Of a stretch of DNA of 64,000 bases, positions 34,634-43,839 are shown in pieces (within the stretch, counting starts at the first letter, position 1; the number at the start of each line of letters is the position of its first letter). This stretch comes from JALEFZ01 sp039817415. GTDB lineage: Bacteria > Bacteroidota > Bacteroidia > J057. A program made the translations under genes and the position numbers. The notes under the pieces are model-generated. The model had not been told where the DNA came from and searched no databases. It saw nothing but the letters and a program-made list of their open reading frames with translations. Location of the stretch: positions 1 to 64,000 of the forward strand of contig JBCBVV010000009.1 of NCBI GenBank assembly GCA_039817415.1, in the 5' to 3' direction.

Positions 34634-35771
34634 GCCTCACATTCTTATATTGATCGATTGGTTTTTACCAGGCTACAAGGCTGGTGGACCCATACAGTCA
34701 GTCAGGAATTTGACGCTGGCCATGAAAGAACATTTTCGATTTTCCATTCTAACCACAAATACAGACGAGGGAAGTGATGAGCCTTACGAGGGAGTTGTTA
34801 CCAACCAATGGATCGCCTTCGATGAGCATACAGATATTTACTATTGTTCTCATGATCAGCTTAGTAGACAAACTATTCACGATCAAATTGAAGCGAGAAA
34901 TCCCGATTATCTCTATATCAATAGCCTTTTTTCACTTCCTTTTACAATTTGGCCCTTACAATATGTAAGAGGAAAAAAAGGAAATCCTCAGGCAGTCTTA
35001 GCTGTGAGAGGTATGCTTCATAAAGGGGCCATTAGCATCAAAAGATGGAAGAAACTGGCTTTTATTCAGTCCTTGAAGTTCACAGCTGTCCACAAACAGT
35101 TGATTTGGCAGGCCACAGATGAACAGGAGCTCAAAGACATCAAGGCTTTTTTCGGTTCATCTATGAAAGTAAGACTATCTTCCAATTTTCCTCGTCAACA
35201 TCAAGAAAAATGGCAAAGCCTTGACAAGCGTCCTGGTGAGGCTAAATTGGTCTTTCATTCGAGGGTATCTCCTAAGAAAAACCTGGATTTTCTCCTGCCA
35301 TTTTTGAAGGGAAAAGATGGAGTTAGCCTAGACATCATCGGACCTATGGAGGACAAAGAATACGTAGCCCAATTGAAATCCCTCATTGAGGTCCATCAGA
35401 TAAAGGCCCGTTTTTTAGGCCCTATTCCTCCTCAGGAACTTCAAAAGAAATTGGCTAACTACCATGTTTCCTGTTTACCAACCAAAGGTGAAAACTTTGG
35501 ACATGCGATTTTTGAGGCTTTGTTGGCAGGCAAACCAGTTTGGATCAGTGATCAAACACCTTGGAGGGATCTGGAAGCGAAGAAAGTAGGTTGGGATATT
35601 AGTCTTTCTGATGTTCAAGCCTGGACAACTGTATTAGATAAAATATGGAACATGGACCAAGCCGCCTATGATGATTGGTCGAAAACTGCTTGGGAATACG
35701 CCAAAGGAGTCAAGGAGAGTAAGGAAACTCGAGAAAGCAGTATTCGCCTATTTCAACCCATTGACCTATGA
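34626..35771 (+). CDS. Glycosyltransferase family 4
   Basis: A 381-residue GT-B protein. The acceptor-domain loop is WFLPGYKAGGPIQSVRNL (about 12-29), a form frequent in EPS glycosyltransferases. The donor domain starts KLVFHSRVSPKKNLDFLLPF (near 213-232), followed by CLPTKGENFGHAIFEALLAGKPVWISD (near 281-307) with the E-x7-E-like pair. It overlaps asnB by 8 bases and the GT2 gene by 4. Donor unknown. Confidence 0.87.
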   Translation: MPKPHILILIDWFLPGYKAGGPIQSVRNLTLAMKEHFRFSILTTNTDEGSDEPYEGVVTNQWIAFDEHTDIYYCSHDQLSRQTIHDQIEARNPDYLYINSLFSLPFTIWPLQYVRGKKGNPQAVLAVRGMLHKGAISIKRWKKLAFIQSLKFTAVHKQLIWQATDEQELKDIKAFFGSSMKVRLSSNFPRQHQEKWQSLDKRPGEAKLVFHSRVSPKKNLDFLLPFLKGKDGVSLDIIGPMEDKEYVAQLKSLIEVHQIKARFLGPIPPQELQKKLANYHVSCLPTKGENFGHAIFEALLAGKPVWISDQTPWRDLEAKKVGWDISLSDVQAWTTVLDKIWNMDQAAYDDWSKTAWEYAKGVKESKETRESSIRLFQPIDL

Positions 35772-36523
35772 AAGTTTCTATTATCACCATTACCTGGAAT
35801 TCGGAAGCCTATCTAGAAAGCTGTATCAAATCGGTTGAGATGCAGGACTATCCGGATATTGAGTACATCATTATTGATGGAAAATCTTCCGATAAAACCA
35901 TGGAAATCGTAGGCAAATACAATCATGTGGTAAGCCATTGGGTTTCTGAGCCTGATGAAGGTATTTATGACGCCATGAACAAGGGGATTTCCCTAGCAAA
36001 GGGAGAGATTATAGGACAGTTGAACTCTGATGATATGCTGAATGATCCTACTGTCATCAGCCGAATCGTACAGAAATTCAAGGAAACTCAAGCTGAGGCT
36101 GTATATGGAGACCTGGTCTATGTAGCCCCAGATGATTTGGAGAAAGTGGTTCGATATTACCCTGCCCATGATTTTGAACCCCCAAAAATGCGTCAAGGAA
36201 ACATGCCTCCTCATCCTACCTTTTATGTGAAACGAGAACTGTATGAGGAATTAGGCCTTTATGACAAGGAGATGGAAATTTGCTCAGATTTTGAGTTTAT
36301 GGTAAGGGCCTTTCTGGTCAAGAAAATATCTTATGGCTATATCCCGCATATTTTGGTCAAAATGAGAACTGGTGGGGTGAGTACTTCTGGTATACAGTCT
36401 AATTTGAAAATCAACCAGGAAATGCTGGAGGCATTGAGACGTAACAATATCTCATCGAATTACGGTAGACTATATAGCAGATACTTTCAAAAGATCTTTC
36501 AACTGGTAAATAGACCAGCATAA
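35768..36523 (+). CDS. Glycosyltransferase family 2 (WcaA/WcaE-like)
   Basis: A 251-residue GT-A enzyme. Motifs are VSIITITWN (2-10), the IIDGKSSDKT nucleotide-binding loop (36-45), GIYDAMNKGISLAKGE (65-80) and LNSDDML (84-90) as the DxD-type metal site. HPTFYVKRELYEELGLYD (near 146-163) is typical of the WcaE-type subgroup. It is the last gene of the continuous run; 208 bases without a supported gene separate it from galE. Donor unknown. Confidence 0.87.
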   Translation: MKVSIITITWNSEAYLESCIKSVEMQDYPDIEYIIIDGKSSDKTMEIVGKYNHVVSHWVSEPDEGIYDAMNKGISLAKGEIIGQLNSDDMLNDPTVISRIVQKFKETQAEAVYGDLVYVAPDDLEKVVRYYPAHDFEPPKMRQGNMPPHPTFYVKRELYEELGLYDKEMEICSDFEFMVRAFLVKKISYGYIPHILVKMRTGGVSTSGIQSNLKINQEMLEALRRNNISSNYGRLYSRYFQKIFQLVNRPA

Positions 36524-36731
36524 CCATTCGTGAATGATTTACAACCTTAGGCGTTAGACCCTTCACAACCACAAGGCAATTCTATTAATTTGATCCTCTG
36601 AAATGTGCAGCTAAGTGTAAGACATCCAAAGCAGAGGAGAAAGTTTAGGCTACATATTGACATAGAAAATCTCCGTGATTGTCTGTTACTTATAGAAAAC
36701 CATTTGCAAGCGTTAGATAGCATCAATTTAT

Positions 36732-37763
36732 ATGGCAAAAATCTTAATCACAGGTGGGACGGGATATATTGGGTCCCATACAGCCATCGAACTCATGATG
36801 GAAGGCCGTTTTGAGGTCATTTCAATCGACAACCTTGTTAATTCCTCTGATCGTACAGTAGATCGCTTGACGGAAATTACCGGAAAGCGTCTAAAAAACT
36901 ACAATGTTGATCTCTGCGACCTAGATGCGACCAGAGCTGTGTTCGCCGAAAATCCTGATATCGTAGGTGTGATCCACTTTGCAGCTTTGAAAGCAGTAGG
37001 AGAATCAGTTGAGCAGCCGTTGCGTTACTACAGCAACAACTTCAACTCTATGATGAATATCCTGAGTTGCTGTAGAGAATTTGATGTCCATAACTTCATC
37101 TTCTCTTCTTCATGCTCAGTATATGGGAACATTGACAAGCTACCCGTAACTGAAGAGACACCCGTTACAGAAACCGAATCTCCCTATGCTCATACCAAAT
37201 TGGTAGGTGAGCGTATCATCGAGGATTTCTCGAAGGTGAGTGATGTCAACTGTATTGCGCTACGATACTTCAATCCAGTGGGTGGCCACGCTTCTGGATT
37301 AAATGGGGAAGATCCCATCAACAAGCCCAACAATCTTGTTCCGGTAATCACTCGTACGGCAGCGGGGATTATCCCTAAGATGACCGTATTTGGAGGTGAT
37401 TATCCTACAAGAGATGGTACTTGTATTCGCGATTATATCCACGTAACCGACATCGCCAAAGCGCATATGAATGCCATGGATTACTTGCTTGAAAGTAAAA
37501 ATGGGGCTAAATATGAGCGATTCAACCTCGGATCTGGAAATGGGGTAACTGTTTTGGAGGCCATTGAAGCCTTTGAGAAAGTATCTGGTGTGAAACTGAA
37601 TTACGAAATCGGAGACCGCCGTCCTGGAGATGTCATCTCCATTTATTCTGATTCTAGCCTAGCCAAAGAAAAGCTAGGATGGGTTGCAGAAAAAGGAATT
37701 GAGGAAATGATGGCTTCAGCCTGGAAATGGCAAGAGTACCTATCTGCCAATATGGCTGTGTAG
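36732..37763 (+). CDS. galE: UDP-glucose 4-epimerase
   Basis: A 343-residue extended SDR interconverting UDP-Glc/UDP-Gal or the N-acetylated forms. The NAD-binding motif is GGTGYIGSH (8-16), the catalytic Tyr152 and Lys156 lie in YAHTK, and the catalytic Ser/Thr region is FSSSCSVYG (near 124-132). The substrate-binding stretch ALRYFNPVGGH (near 177-187) is normal. It has its own upstream spacer and a hairpin terminator, so it may be a separate transcript at the end of the polysaccharide locus. A LegB/PseB dehydratase role is unlikely because the sequence fits GalE throughout. Confidence 0.92.
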   Translation: MAKILITGGTGYIGSHTAIELMMEGRFEVISIDNLVNSSDRTVDRLTEITGKRLKNYNVDLCDLDATRAVFAENPDIVGVIHFAALKAVGESVEQPLRYYSNNFNSMMNILSCCREFDVHNFIFSSSCSVYGNIDKLPVTEETPVTETESPYAHTKLVGERIIEDFSKVSDVNCIALRYFNPVGGHASGLNGEDPINKPNNLVPVITRTAAGIIPKMTVFGGDYPTRDGTCIRDYIHVTDIAKAHMNAMDYLLESKNGAKYERFNLGSGNGVTVLEAIEAFEKVSGVKLNYEIGDRRPGDVISIYSDSSLAKEKLGWVAEKGIEEMMASAWKWQEYLSANMAV

Positions 37764-37788
37764 ACTCAGACAACATATAGCATTCTAG

Positions 37789-37814
37789 GAGGCGTGGGAA
37801 ACTACGCCTCTTTT
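37789..37814. terminator. Hairpin between convergent galE and helicase genes
   Basis: GAGGCGT (37789-37795), an 8-base loop, and ACGCCTC (37804-37810) form a perfect 7-bp stem followed by TTTT. It lies between two convergent genes and can serve galE on the plus strand. The minus-strand gene ends at 37813, so it could also act in that direction, with a poorer U tract. Confidence 0.65.
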
Positions 37815-39231
37815 ACATTTCCCAAAAAGGGCAATTCAAGGCAAATACCCTTTCCTCTGCTCTAGTAAAGGCCGTGTAGGTCCATCGTAAATAAGCCAAA
37901 GGATTGTTTCCATAATCAGGTTCAAAGCCAATCATGACATTCTCCCATTGCCCTCCTTGAGACTTGTGTCCTGTAATGGCGTATCCATATTTAACCTGCA
38001 AGGCATTGATATAGGGATCTTCTCGTAGCATTTCAGCCAACTTGGATTTGGGCATGCCAATATATTCCTGTTGTCGAGCAGAGAATATCGCATAGGTTGC
38101 CTCCTGATTCAATTGTGCTTGTTTGTCAGTCAATAAGGAGAGGACGATTTTACAATCGATCAGGATGGCTTCTCCTCTGGTATCCTGAAATTCCAGGCTG
38201 ACATCCATCCATTTTAGGCCATACTTTTCTTCGTAGCTATCGTGGAAGACCTCCCTAACCGTTCCTACTTCGCCATTCGCAATAAAGGGTAACTTCTTCT
38301 TATCTCCCCAACTGTAGTTATTTCGAACTACCATAAGAAGCTCCCCTGGCACTAGTAGGTCTTCTGTATGGAACAGATAATGTCGAATCCCTTGGTTGAC
38401 ACGGCTTGCCTGGAAATTAGAATAGGTCAAGAACACAACTTTATCATGGTTGCCCTCCTCATAGTATGACAAATAGGTCTCCAGCGCTTCATAGGGATTT
38501 TCAAGAGGGAGCACATCCCGTTTAGGTTCCAACTCCAAGATCACCTCTCCTTGAGACAAATAGGCATCTCGAATAGCAACAGCATTTTCTAACACACCAG
38601 AGTCGTCCATTTGTCGTTTGACATCAGTCAAATGTGCATGGAAAACATTGATATCGTGTTTGAAATAAAGGGTTTCATTGTCTAGAGCAGGCGATTCGTC
38701 ATGTCCCACAGGGGGTAACTGGACAGGATCACCTACTAAAATAAGTTTACGGTATTCATCTCCAGAAAAGACGAATCTGAGTAAGTCCTTCAACAAACTA
38801 TTGGGACTGGTCCCATCACTTTTATCCCCGATCATCGAGGCCTCGTCTACGATATAGACAGTTTTATCTGGTGCCTTATTGCCTTTGAGGGAGAAACTGA
38901 CTTGTCCTCCATAGCCCTCCATAGGAGCATAAATATGATGGTGAATCGTGTAGGCTGCTCGCTTGGTTCGGCGGGTGATGACCTTTGCAGCACGTCCAGT
39001 AGGGGCGAGTAGGATTACCTTGTAACCAGATTTTCGCAACATGGTATTGAACAGGTTGATAAGAAAGGTTTTACCTGTACCTGCACTACCTGTAAGAAGG
39101 AAGGTCGTTCTAAATTCCTGGGAGTCCATGAAAGCGACAAATTCCTTTACCGCCTCATATTGGTCCGCTGATAGCTCTATATTTTCCTGACCGAGTAAAT
39201 CTGCCAGAATTTGTTTCCTTAAATCATCCAT
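37813..39231 (-). CDS. RecD/Dda-like superfamily 1 DNA helicase
   Basis: A 472-residue AAA-type ATPase/helicase. Walker A is GSAGTGKTFL (48-57), Walker B/motif II VDEASMIGD (near 129-137), motif III LVGDPVQLPPVG (near 162-173). The C-terminal UvrD-like motif with YGYAITGHKSQGGQWENV (near 418-435) and YTAFTRAEERVF completes the core. It is shorter than RecD2, closer to the Dda/Pif1-like stand-alone helicases common in Bacteroidota. A role in DNA repair or replication restart is expected from the family. It is not linked functionally to the polysaccharide genes. Confidence 0.85.
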   Translation of the reverse strand: MDDLRKQILADLLGQENIELSADQYEAVKEFVAFMDSQEFRTTFLLTGSAGTGKTFLINLFNTMLRKSGYKVILLAPTGRAAKVITRRTKRAAYTIHHHIYAPMEGYGGQVSFSLKGNKAPDKTVYIVDEASMIGDKSDGTSPNSLLKDLLRFVFSGDEYRKLILVGDPVQLPPVGHDESPALDNETLYFKHDINVFHAHLTDVKRQMDDSGVLENAVAIRDAYLSQGEVILELEPKRDVLPLENPYEALETYLSYYEEGNHDKVVFLTYSNFQASRVNQGIRHYLFHTEDLLVPGELLMVVRNNYSWGDKKKLPFIANGEVGTVREVFHDSYEEKYGLKWMDVSLEFQDTRGEAILIDCKIVLSLLTDKQAQLNQEATYAIFSARQQEYIGMPKSKLAEMLREDPYINALQVKYGYAITGHKSQGGQWENVMIGFEPDYGNNPLAYLRWTYTAFTRAEERVFALNCPFWEM

Positions 39232-39287
39232 AGTTATTCACTAAAGATAAAAGGAAAGAGGAAGGATTTTCAAATGGAAAGAAAACA

Positions 39288-39587
39288 TCAGGCAGAAATC
39301 CTGAGTTCTTTGATTTGATAGAAAAATCCGTCGTTGATTTCGAAGAAATAGGTACCTGCACTCAGGTTTTTGATAACATAAGTTTGCTGAGGAGCTTCAA
39401 CGTCTTCTAATAGGAGGCGTCCATTGCCATCAGAAAGAATGATGCGGGATGATTTTCCATTAAAAAGGGCAAGGTCGACCTGATAGTGTTGGTTTGACTG
39501 CGTCTTCTGACTTGGATAGACGAGGAACCTTACTGACTGGCCATTAATTGAAGAGATGTTTGCGTACTCGCGTTTCTCTACGGTCAT
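39288..39587 (-). CDS. Small protein resembling a stand-alone T9SS sorting domain
   Basis: A 99-residue protein whose residues about 20-99 look like a type A T9SS C-terminal sorting domain: RFLVYPSQ in place of VYPNP, IILSDGNGRLLLE as the central turn, NLSAGTYFFEI as the LPAGTY-like motif, and KELRISA at the end. There is no signal peptide and no cargo domain, so it is unlikely to be a normal T9SS substrate. It may be a remnant of a larger gene whose upstream part is lost, or a cytoplasmic protein using this fold. It ends 57 bases before the helicase start on the same strand. Confidence 0.5.
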   Translation of the reverse strand: MTVEKREYANISSINGQSVRFLVYPSQKTQSNQHYQVDLALFNGKSSRIILSDGNGRLLLEDVEAPQQTYVIKNLSAGTYFFEINDGFFYQIKELRISA

Positions 39588-39795
39588 TCGTAGGGGGGTG
39601 TTAAGGGTTTGCTAAAGTTTTTTCACCTTAACAATTAAAAATATCATGCCAAAGCCCATTTGTTTTCTGAAATAGGCCTTGGGATGAAAACAAAGCAGTT
39701 TTTTGTTTTTGTAATTAGGATAGTTTACAACCTTGAATCGAACTATATGAGTTTCGAATCGCTGGCTGTACCCTTTTGTATACAGTTTTTAGATC

Positions 39796-40410
39796 ATGAA
39801 TATCGACCTTATGACAGAAAAAAAAATAACATTAGAAGAGGTTAGCACGCAAATAAAGCAAATGCTGAAAAGGGCTATTCATGATAAAAAAGATCCCCTG
39901 AATACCATGACCTTGACCACCTTGGGTACAGAATATCCTGAATCAAGAGCTGTTATTCTCAGAAAATTTAAAGAAGATACATTGATTTGCCATTCTGATA
40001 GGAGAACTGAAAAAGTCCAACAAATCAGAAATAACCCGGCTATCTCTTGGCATGGTTGGCATCCTCGAAGAAGGGTTCAGCTCAGGCTATCTGGCAAGGC
40101 GAAGGCTCATGTTTCTGGAGGTTTGTTTGAAGAAGAATGGGCACGTATCCAGGGAAGCAGTCGTCTGAATTATTCAGCCATCACGATACCGGGGACCAAG
40201 GTCGAATCAGCCAAAGAGGGGTGGAATAACTTTGGAGGAATAGAAGATGCTCAGAATCATCTGATTTCTGATGCTTGGAAAAGTCATTTTTGCGTGATTG
40301 AAACAGAAATATTGAAAATAGATTGGCTTCAATTAGAAAGGGGAAAAAATCGCAGGGCCATCTTTCACAAGGTAAAGGGGCAATGGGAAGGAATATGGGT
40401 GGTCCCATAA
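39796..40410 (+). CDS. Pyridoxamine 5'-phosphate oxidase family FMN protein
   Basis: A 204-residue split-barrel flavoprotein. ESRAVILRKF (near 50-59) and CHSDRRTEKVQQIRNNP (near 69-85) match the FMN phosphate-binding region, and the segment SWHGWHPRRRVQLRLSGKA follows it. A C-terminal LERGKNRRAIF resembles the PNPOx dimerisation-region end. The family includes true PdxH and general FMN-dependent oxidases; the lack of full PdxH C-terminal motifs makes this a PPOX-class enzyme of unknown substrate. Either ATG, at 39796 or 39811, is possible. It is convergent with the next gene. Confidence 0.75.
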   Translation: MNIDLMTEKKITLEEVSTQIKQMLKRAIHDKKDPLNTMTLTTLGTEYPESRAVILRKFKEDTLICHSDRRTEKVQQIRNNPAISWHGWHPRRRVQLRLSGKAKAHVSGGLFEEEWARIQGSSRLNYSAITIPGTKVESAKEGWNNFGGIEDAQNHLISDAWKSHFCVIETEILKIDWLQLERGKNRRAIFHKVKGQWEGIWVVP

Positions 40411-40438
40411 AAAAAGCCGAACATGAAGTCCGGCCTTT
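40411..40438. terminator. Imperfect hairpin between convergent genes
   Basis: AAAAAGCCGAAC and GTCCGGCCTTT can pair with one or two bulges around a short ATGAA-type loop directly after the stop of the PPOX gene. The A-rich and T-rich flanks give a bidirectional form. The stem is imperfect, so confidence is moderate. Confidence 0.4.
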
Positions 40439-40472
40439 GAGGATTATTTCGATTCCTTAGAGACTGTTTAGG

Positions 40473-41462
40473 TTAGTCATTTCCCGAATTGTTAAAGATG
40501 TTGTTCAGCTTTTCTGCTGTGTCTTTTCCAAGGATATCAGGCACAGACATGGTATCATAGCCTTCCAAGCTAAATACAGCAGAATCAACCTGTCCTTCTT
40601 GAACATCTTCTACGAGCATGTGGCTCTTGGTTTTTTCCTTCTCATTGATGGAAGTACTTTCCAGGATACTTCCGGTAACTCCAGCATATTCTGGGTACGT
40701 TTGGCTTTGTCCAGTTTGCTGATTCTGGACCTGGACAAACTGGAATAGTTCCATGATATTGAAGCCCATTTCATCCGTTACCCATGTTAAGGTAATATCG
40801 TCCTCATTTGTGTATTTGTACTCTCTGCAATTATAGCCCATGATCTGTTTGGTACGACCGGTTGGGCGCAAGTCAAAATCACCATCTTCATCGGTAAACT
40901 CCTCCTCGTCCAAATCGAGTGTGATATTGGGCATTTTCATGCTAAAGGCCGTTTTCTTTCCTTCTTCATCCGTCATTTTGGTGGTCATTCTCCTCGTTTG
41001 ACGGTTCACAATGACCAAAGCAGGAGTAGGAGTACCCAATTGTTCGAAGGCAATTTTATACTCATCAATGTGATATCGAACCAATTGAGGATAGTCATCT
41101 CTCATTTTGTCCTTTTTGTACTCCTCTATCACCAGGGTAAAGGTCCCTGTCCATTTGCTTGGAAGTACAGTCTCATCAATTTCATCTTCTTGAGTCGAAA
41201 AGGTATTCTTTTCTCTCTTAGAGGATGCTGTACTATCTCCTGAACTGGACTGTTCGCCTTCATTTACCGCATCTTCTACCTTCTTGAATAGTTTATCTAG
41301 GGCGTTGTCAACTTGCTCATTGACTTTCTGATCGACCTTGCGGTCTACACGTTCGTTGATCTTTCTTTTCAGCTTTCCAAATTGGGCTGAAACGGGGGTA
41401 AGTAGACCTAAAGTAAGAATACTAAGTATAATTACTCGGCTAAACATGTGGAATACATTCAT
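40473..41462 (-). CDS. DUF4412-type secreted protein
   Basis: A 329-residue exported protein with a signal peptide (MFSRVIILSILTLGLLTPVS then AQ, from Met6). A charged coiled-coil-like segment follows (KRKINERVDRKVDQKVNEQVDNALDKL in outline, residues about 31-57), and then a beta-rich part with the ITLDLDEEEF, TGRTKQIMGYNCREY and WVTDEMGFNIMELF segments characteristic of DUF4412-like periplasmic proteins. Related proteins are thought to be lipid-binding or envelope proteins of the LolA/Skp kind, but nothing is proven. It stands alone between a convergent PPOX gene and a DUF952 gene. Confidence 0.65.
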   Translation of the reverse strand: MNVFHMFSRVIILSILTLGLLTPVSAQFGKLKRKINERVDRKVDQKVNEQVDNALDKLFKKVEDAVNEGEQSSSGDSTASSKREKNTFSTQEDEIDETVLPSKWTGTFTLVIEEYKKDKMRDDYPQLVRYHIDEYKIAFEQLGTPTPALVIVNRQTRRMTTKMTDEEGKKTAFSMKMPNITLDLDEEEFTDEDGDFDLRPTGRTKQIMGYNCREYKYTNEDDITLTWVTDEMGFNIMELFQFVQVQNQQTGQSQTYPEYAGVTGSILESTSINEKEKTKSHMLVEDVQEGQVDSAVFSLEGYDTMSVPDILGKDTAEKLNNIFNNSGND

Positions 41463-41625
41463 GACAATCTAGCGTGGTTTGTGAGTAAAGTAATGTTACT
41501 GGAATAATAACGAGGGGGACCCCCGCCTTCTTTCAAAAATAGGAAAAAATAGCCAGATGGATATGGATGGTGTGTACTATAAAGATTAAAGAATGTTAGA
41601 GGGGTTGGAAAAAATGGAAGAAAAA

Positions 41626-41955
41626 TTAATCCCATTCCCATTTACCCTCTTTGTCCTTGAACAGGATTCGGGTATTTTCTACATGCTTAAGCTGAATTTT
41701 TCCATAAATATGTGGGAACAGCTCTCCATTTCGGCTTTCCTCCCATTTAAGTGTACCCTTAACTAGTCTCTCGCTAATAAATAAGACCACCAGTTCCTGC
41801 TCATCTTTGAAGTGGATATTCGCAGTGGGGAGTAATTGTTCTTTGGTAGAACAATGGATGAAGCCTTCCTCCTGAAGAGAAATATGCTCATAAGACCCTT
41901 TTTCAAGGGCTTTTTCCCAATCACTGGGCTTGGCCAAATGGTAAATAAATGCCAT
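41626..41955 (-). CDS. DUF952 family protein
   Basis: A 109-residue cytoplasmic protein of a widespread family with no known activity. The motifs EEGFIHCSTKEQL (near 29-41) and FPHIYGKI (near 80-87) are the conserved family segments; the His and Cys/Ser in the first are possible active-site residues. The length matches single-domain members. No neighbour suggests a pathway. Confidence 0.85.
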   Translation of the reverse strand: MAFIYHLAKPSDWEKALEKGSYEHISLQEEGFIHCSTKEQLLPTANIHFKDEQELVVLFISERLVKGTLKWEESRNGELFPHIYGKIQLKHVENTRILFKDKEGKWEWD

Positions 41956-42022
41956 AAATTTGTATTACAGCCGCGAAAATAGCTGCCACTTTTAGCCTTT
42001 GCAAGCCTTTCTTCGATAAGAT

Positions 42023-43018
42023 TTACTGTTCAAAATCAATCTCTGTATTATCACCAATGTTGATGCTGTTTGATTTTCCTCTAAGTGAAGTATCATTTCC
42101 GATCACAGAGTTGTTGAGGATGATGGAATCCAAACGAGAGTATGCCCCCAATATAGAATTAGATACAATGGAATTGTGGATACGTGCATTTTCAGCGATG
42201 GCTACATGAGGACCAATGACAGAATTGACGATTTCACAATTAGGGGCAATATGCACCGGTTCTATGATGACTGTATTGGAAAAGGAATAGGTCTTACTTT
42301 CAGCATTTCTCCCCAGTAATACCTGGTTGGTATGCAATAAGCTTGTTTTCTGACCACAGTCAAACCAATTTTCAACCCTATGCGTGAAGATTTTGGTTCC
42401 TTGCTCTACCATGGTCATCAGGGCATCTGTTAAAGGAATATCCCTTTTGCTATCGGTATTTTCGGCCGTCATTTGCCCAAGAATATCTATCAACTTAGGA
42501 ACTTCCGATATCTTGTACAGCCCAACTAAGGCGAGGTTAGAGGTTGGGATATCTGGCTTTTCTACTAGTTTTTTTACGTAGCGATGTTCATCCAGCATGG
42601 CGACTCCAAAGGCCCTTGGGTCATCAACGGGGTGGACGGCAAGGACAGAGCCTTCGATGTCCATGATTTTAGTGGTGTCATCTCCAAAAATGGTGTCGCC
42701 AAGCACCACTAGAATTTCTTGTTCGGTTTGGATATTCTCCCTGCAAACCCATAGGGCATGACCTAAACCTCTTCGGGGTTCCTGTACGACAAAACTAGCT
42801 TCGATTTGATCTCCAAAACTTGACAGGACGTAGTCTTTGATTTTTTCCTTCAGATAGCCCACCACGAAAACCTGTTCGCGAATGCCAGCATGAATAAGGT
42901 TAGAAATGATATGGCCTAGAATAGGCTTTCCCGCAACCGGAATAAGGGGCTTCGGTTGAGTATGGGTATGAGGCCTTAGATGGGTACCTGCTCCTGCAAC
43001 GGGAATGACTGCTTTCAT
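42023..43018 (-). CDS. Sugar-phosphate nucleotidyltransferase with beta-helix tail
   Basis: A 331-residue enzyme of the glucose-1-phosphate nucleotidyltransferase class. VIPVAGAGTHLRPHT (4-18) with QPKPLIPVAGKPI (21-33) is the activation motif, and VVLGDTIFGDD holds the metal-binding Asp. Residues about 230-331 have hexapeptide-like repeats (NCEIVNSVIGPHVAIAENARI). The ATG at 43018 is preferred because AAAAGGA lies six bases upstream; the in-frame TTG at 43042 would add eight residues. It probably makes an NDP-sugar for envelope or polysaccharide synthesis. It is separated from the main polysaccharide locus by about 4 kb, so a link to it is only possible. Confidence 0.82.
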   Translation of the reverse strand: MKAVIPVAGAGTHLRPHTHTQPKPLIPVAGKPILGHIISNLIHAGIREQVFVVGYLKEKIKDYVLSSFGDQIEASFVVQEPRRGLGHALWVCRENIQTEQEILVVLGDTIFGDDTTKIMDIEGSVLAVHPVDDPRAFGVAMLDEHRYVKKLVEKPDIPTSNLALVGLYKISEVPKLIDILGQMTAENTDSKRDIPLTDALMTMVEQGTKIFTHRVENWFDCGQKTSLLHTNQVLLGRNAESKTYSFSNTVIIEPVHIAPNCEIVNSVIGPHVAIAENARIHNSIVSNSILGAYSRLDSIILNNSVIGNDTSLRGKSNSINIGDNTEIDFEQ

Positions 43019-43134
43019 TGTTGATCCTTTTTCTAGCTTCAATTTATAAGGAAAATAGCAAATAGCGTGATAGTACTGGTAATTTTTCAGGGGAGAAGGA
43101 ATACAATTTCTTTTTTCCTAGATGAATGAATCTC

Positions 43135-43839
43135 CTAAGGCATAAAAGCATAAAAATCTCTTGTCAGTTGAATGAATTCATGACTGTATTCATTCGCTCC
43201 TCCTAATTGAATAATCAATTGTTCCTCTTCACATTCACCATCAACCTTGGTAAAGCTTAACAGGTATCTCTTTGGTGATTTATCAGGGGAGTAGGAAACC
43301 TGAATTTTCTTAATGAGTGAAAAAGAAAACAAATGAGCCGCTTCAAGGATAGCAGGAAGTGCTTCAATTGGGCCTATCATATGGAAACTAGCCTGAGGGT
43401 TAATCAGCCTGGAAACGGACTGAAATAAAGTTTGCCAATCCAACTTAATTTGATGGCGTGCAATCTTGAGGCTCATGGATTGATCTTCTTGTGCTTTTGG
43501 GAAATAAGGAGGATTACATACGATCATGTCAAACCTATTTTTAGGCTCGTATTTGAGGACATCTCCTTGTACCACCTTGATTCTTTCTGGCCAAGGTGAA
43601 TTGCCTACATTTTCTTGGCATTGTTGAGCAGCTTTTGTTTCAATCTCAATGGCTGTAATCTGGGCTTCTGGATATCTTTGGGCCAGCATAAGACTGAGTA
43701 ATCCTGTTCCACTTCCGATGTCAAGTATAGTGCGACAATGTGGATGGCTTGCCCAAGCCCCCAACAAAATTCCATCGGTGCTCACCTTCATCGCACATTG
43801 ATCCTGCCGAATGCTAAACTGTTTGAAGTGAAAAGCCAT
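43135..43839 (-). CDS. tRNA1(Val) adenine-37 N6-methyltransferase (TrmN6/YfiC)
   Basis: A 234-residue SAM-dependent methyltransferase. The SAM site is DIGSGTGLLSL (40-50), the catalytic NPPY is at 109-112, and the N-terminal FHFKQFSIRQDQCAMKVSTDG (3-23) is the YfiC family mark. The reaction is N6-methylation of adenine next to the anticodon in tRNA-Val. It is likely a single-gene transcript; 96 bases separate it from the nucleotidyltransferase downstream on the same strand. Confidence 0.85.
   Translation of the reverse strand: MAFHFKQFSIRQDQCAMKVSTDGILLGAWASHPHCRTILDIGSGTGLLSLMLAQRYPEAQITAIEIETKAAQQCQENVGNSPWPERIKVVQGDVLKYEPKNRFDMIVCNPPYFPKAQEDQSMSLKIARHQIKLDWQTLFQSVSRLINPQASFHMIGPIEALPAILEAAHLFSFSLIKKIQVSYSPDKSPKRYLLSFTKVDGECEEEQLIIQLGGANEYSHEFIQLTRDFYAFMP

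Noticed and set aside
39741..39770. TTTCGAATCGC-like stretch resembling a tRNA T-arm
   Set aside because: No matching acceptor stem, D-arm or anticodon arm can be drawn around it.
39660..39845. Plus-strand open frame of 61 codons before the PPOX gene
   Set aside because: It overlaps the PPOX start in another frame, has no family features, and its composition looks like translated spacer.
41484..41526. GGGGGACCCCC block and an AGTAA-TG-TTACT near-palindrome between the DUF952 and DUF4412 genes
   Set aside because: The G/C block can form only a 4-bp stem with a 3-base loop and no U tract, and the other dyad is too short. Partial similarity to the 379-397 dyad (GTAA...TTAC) is not significant.
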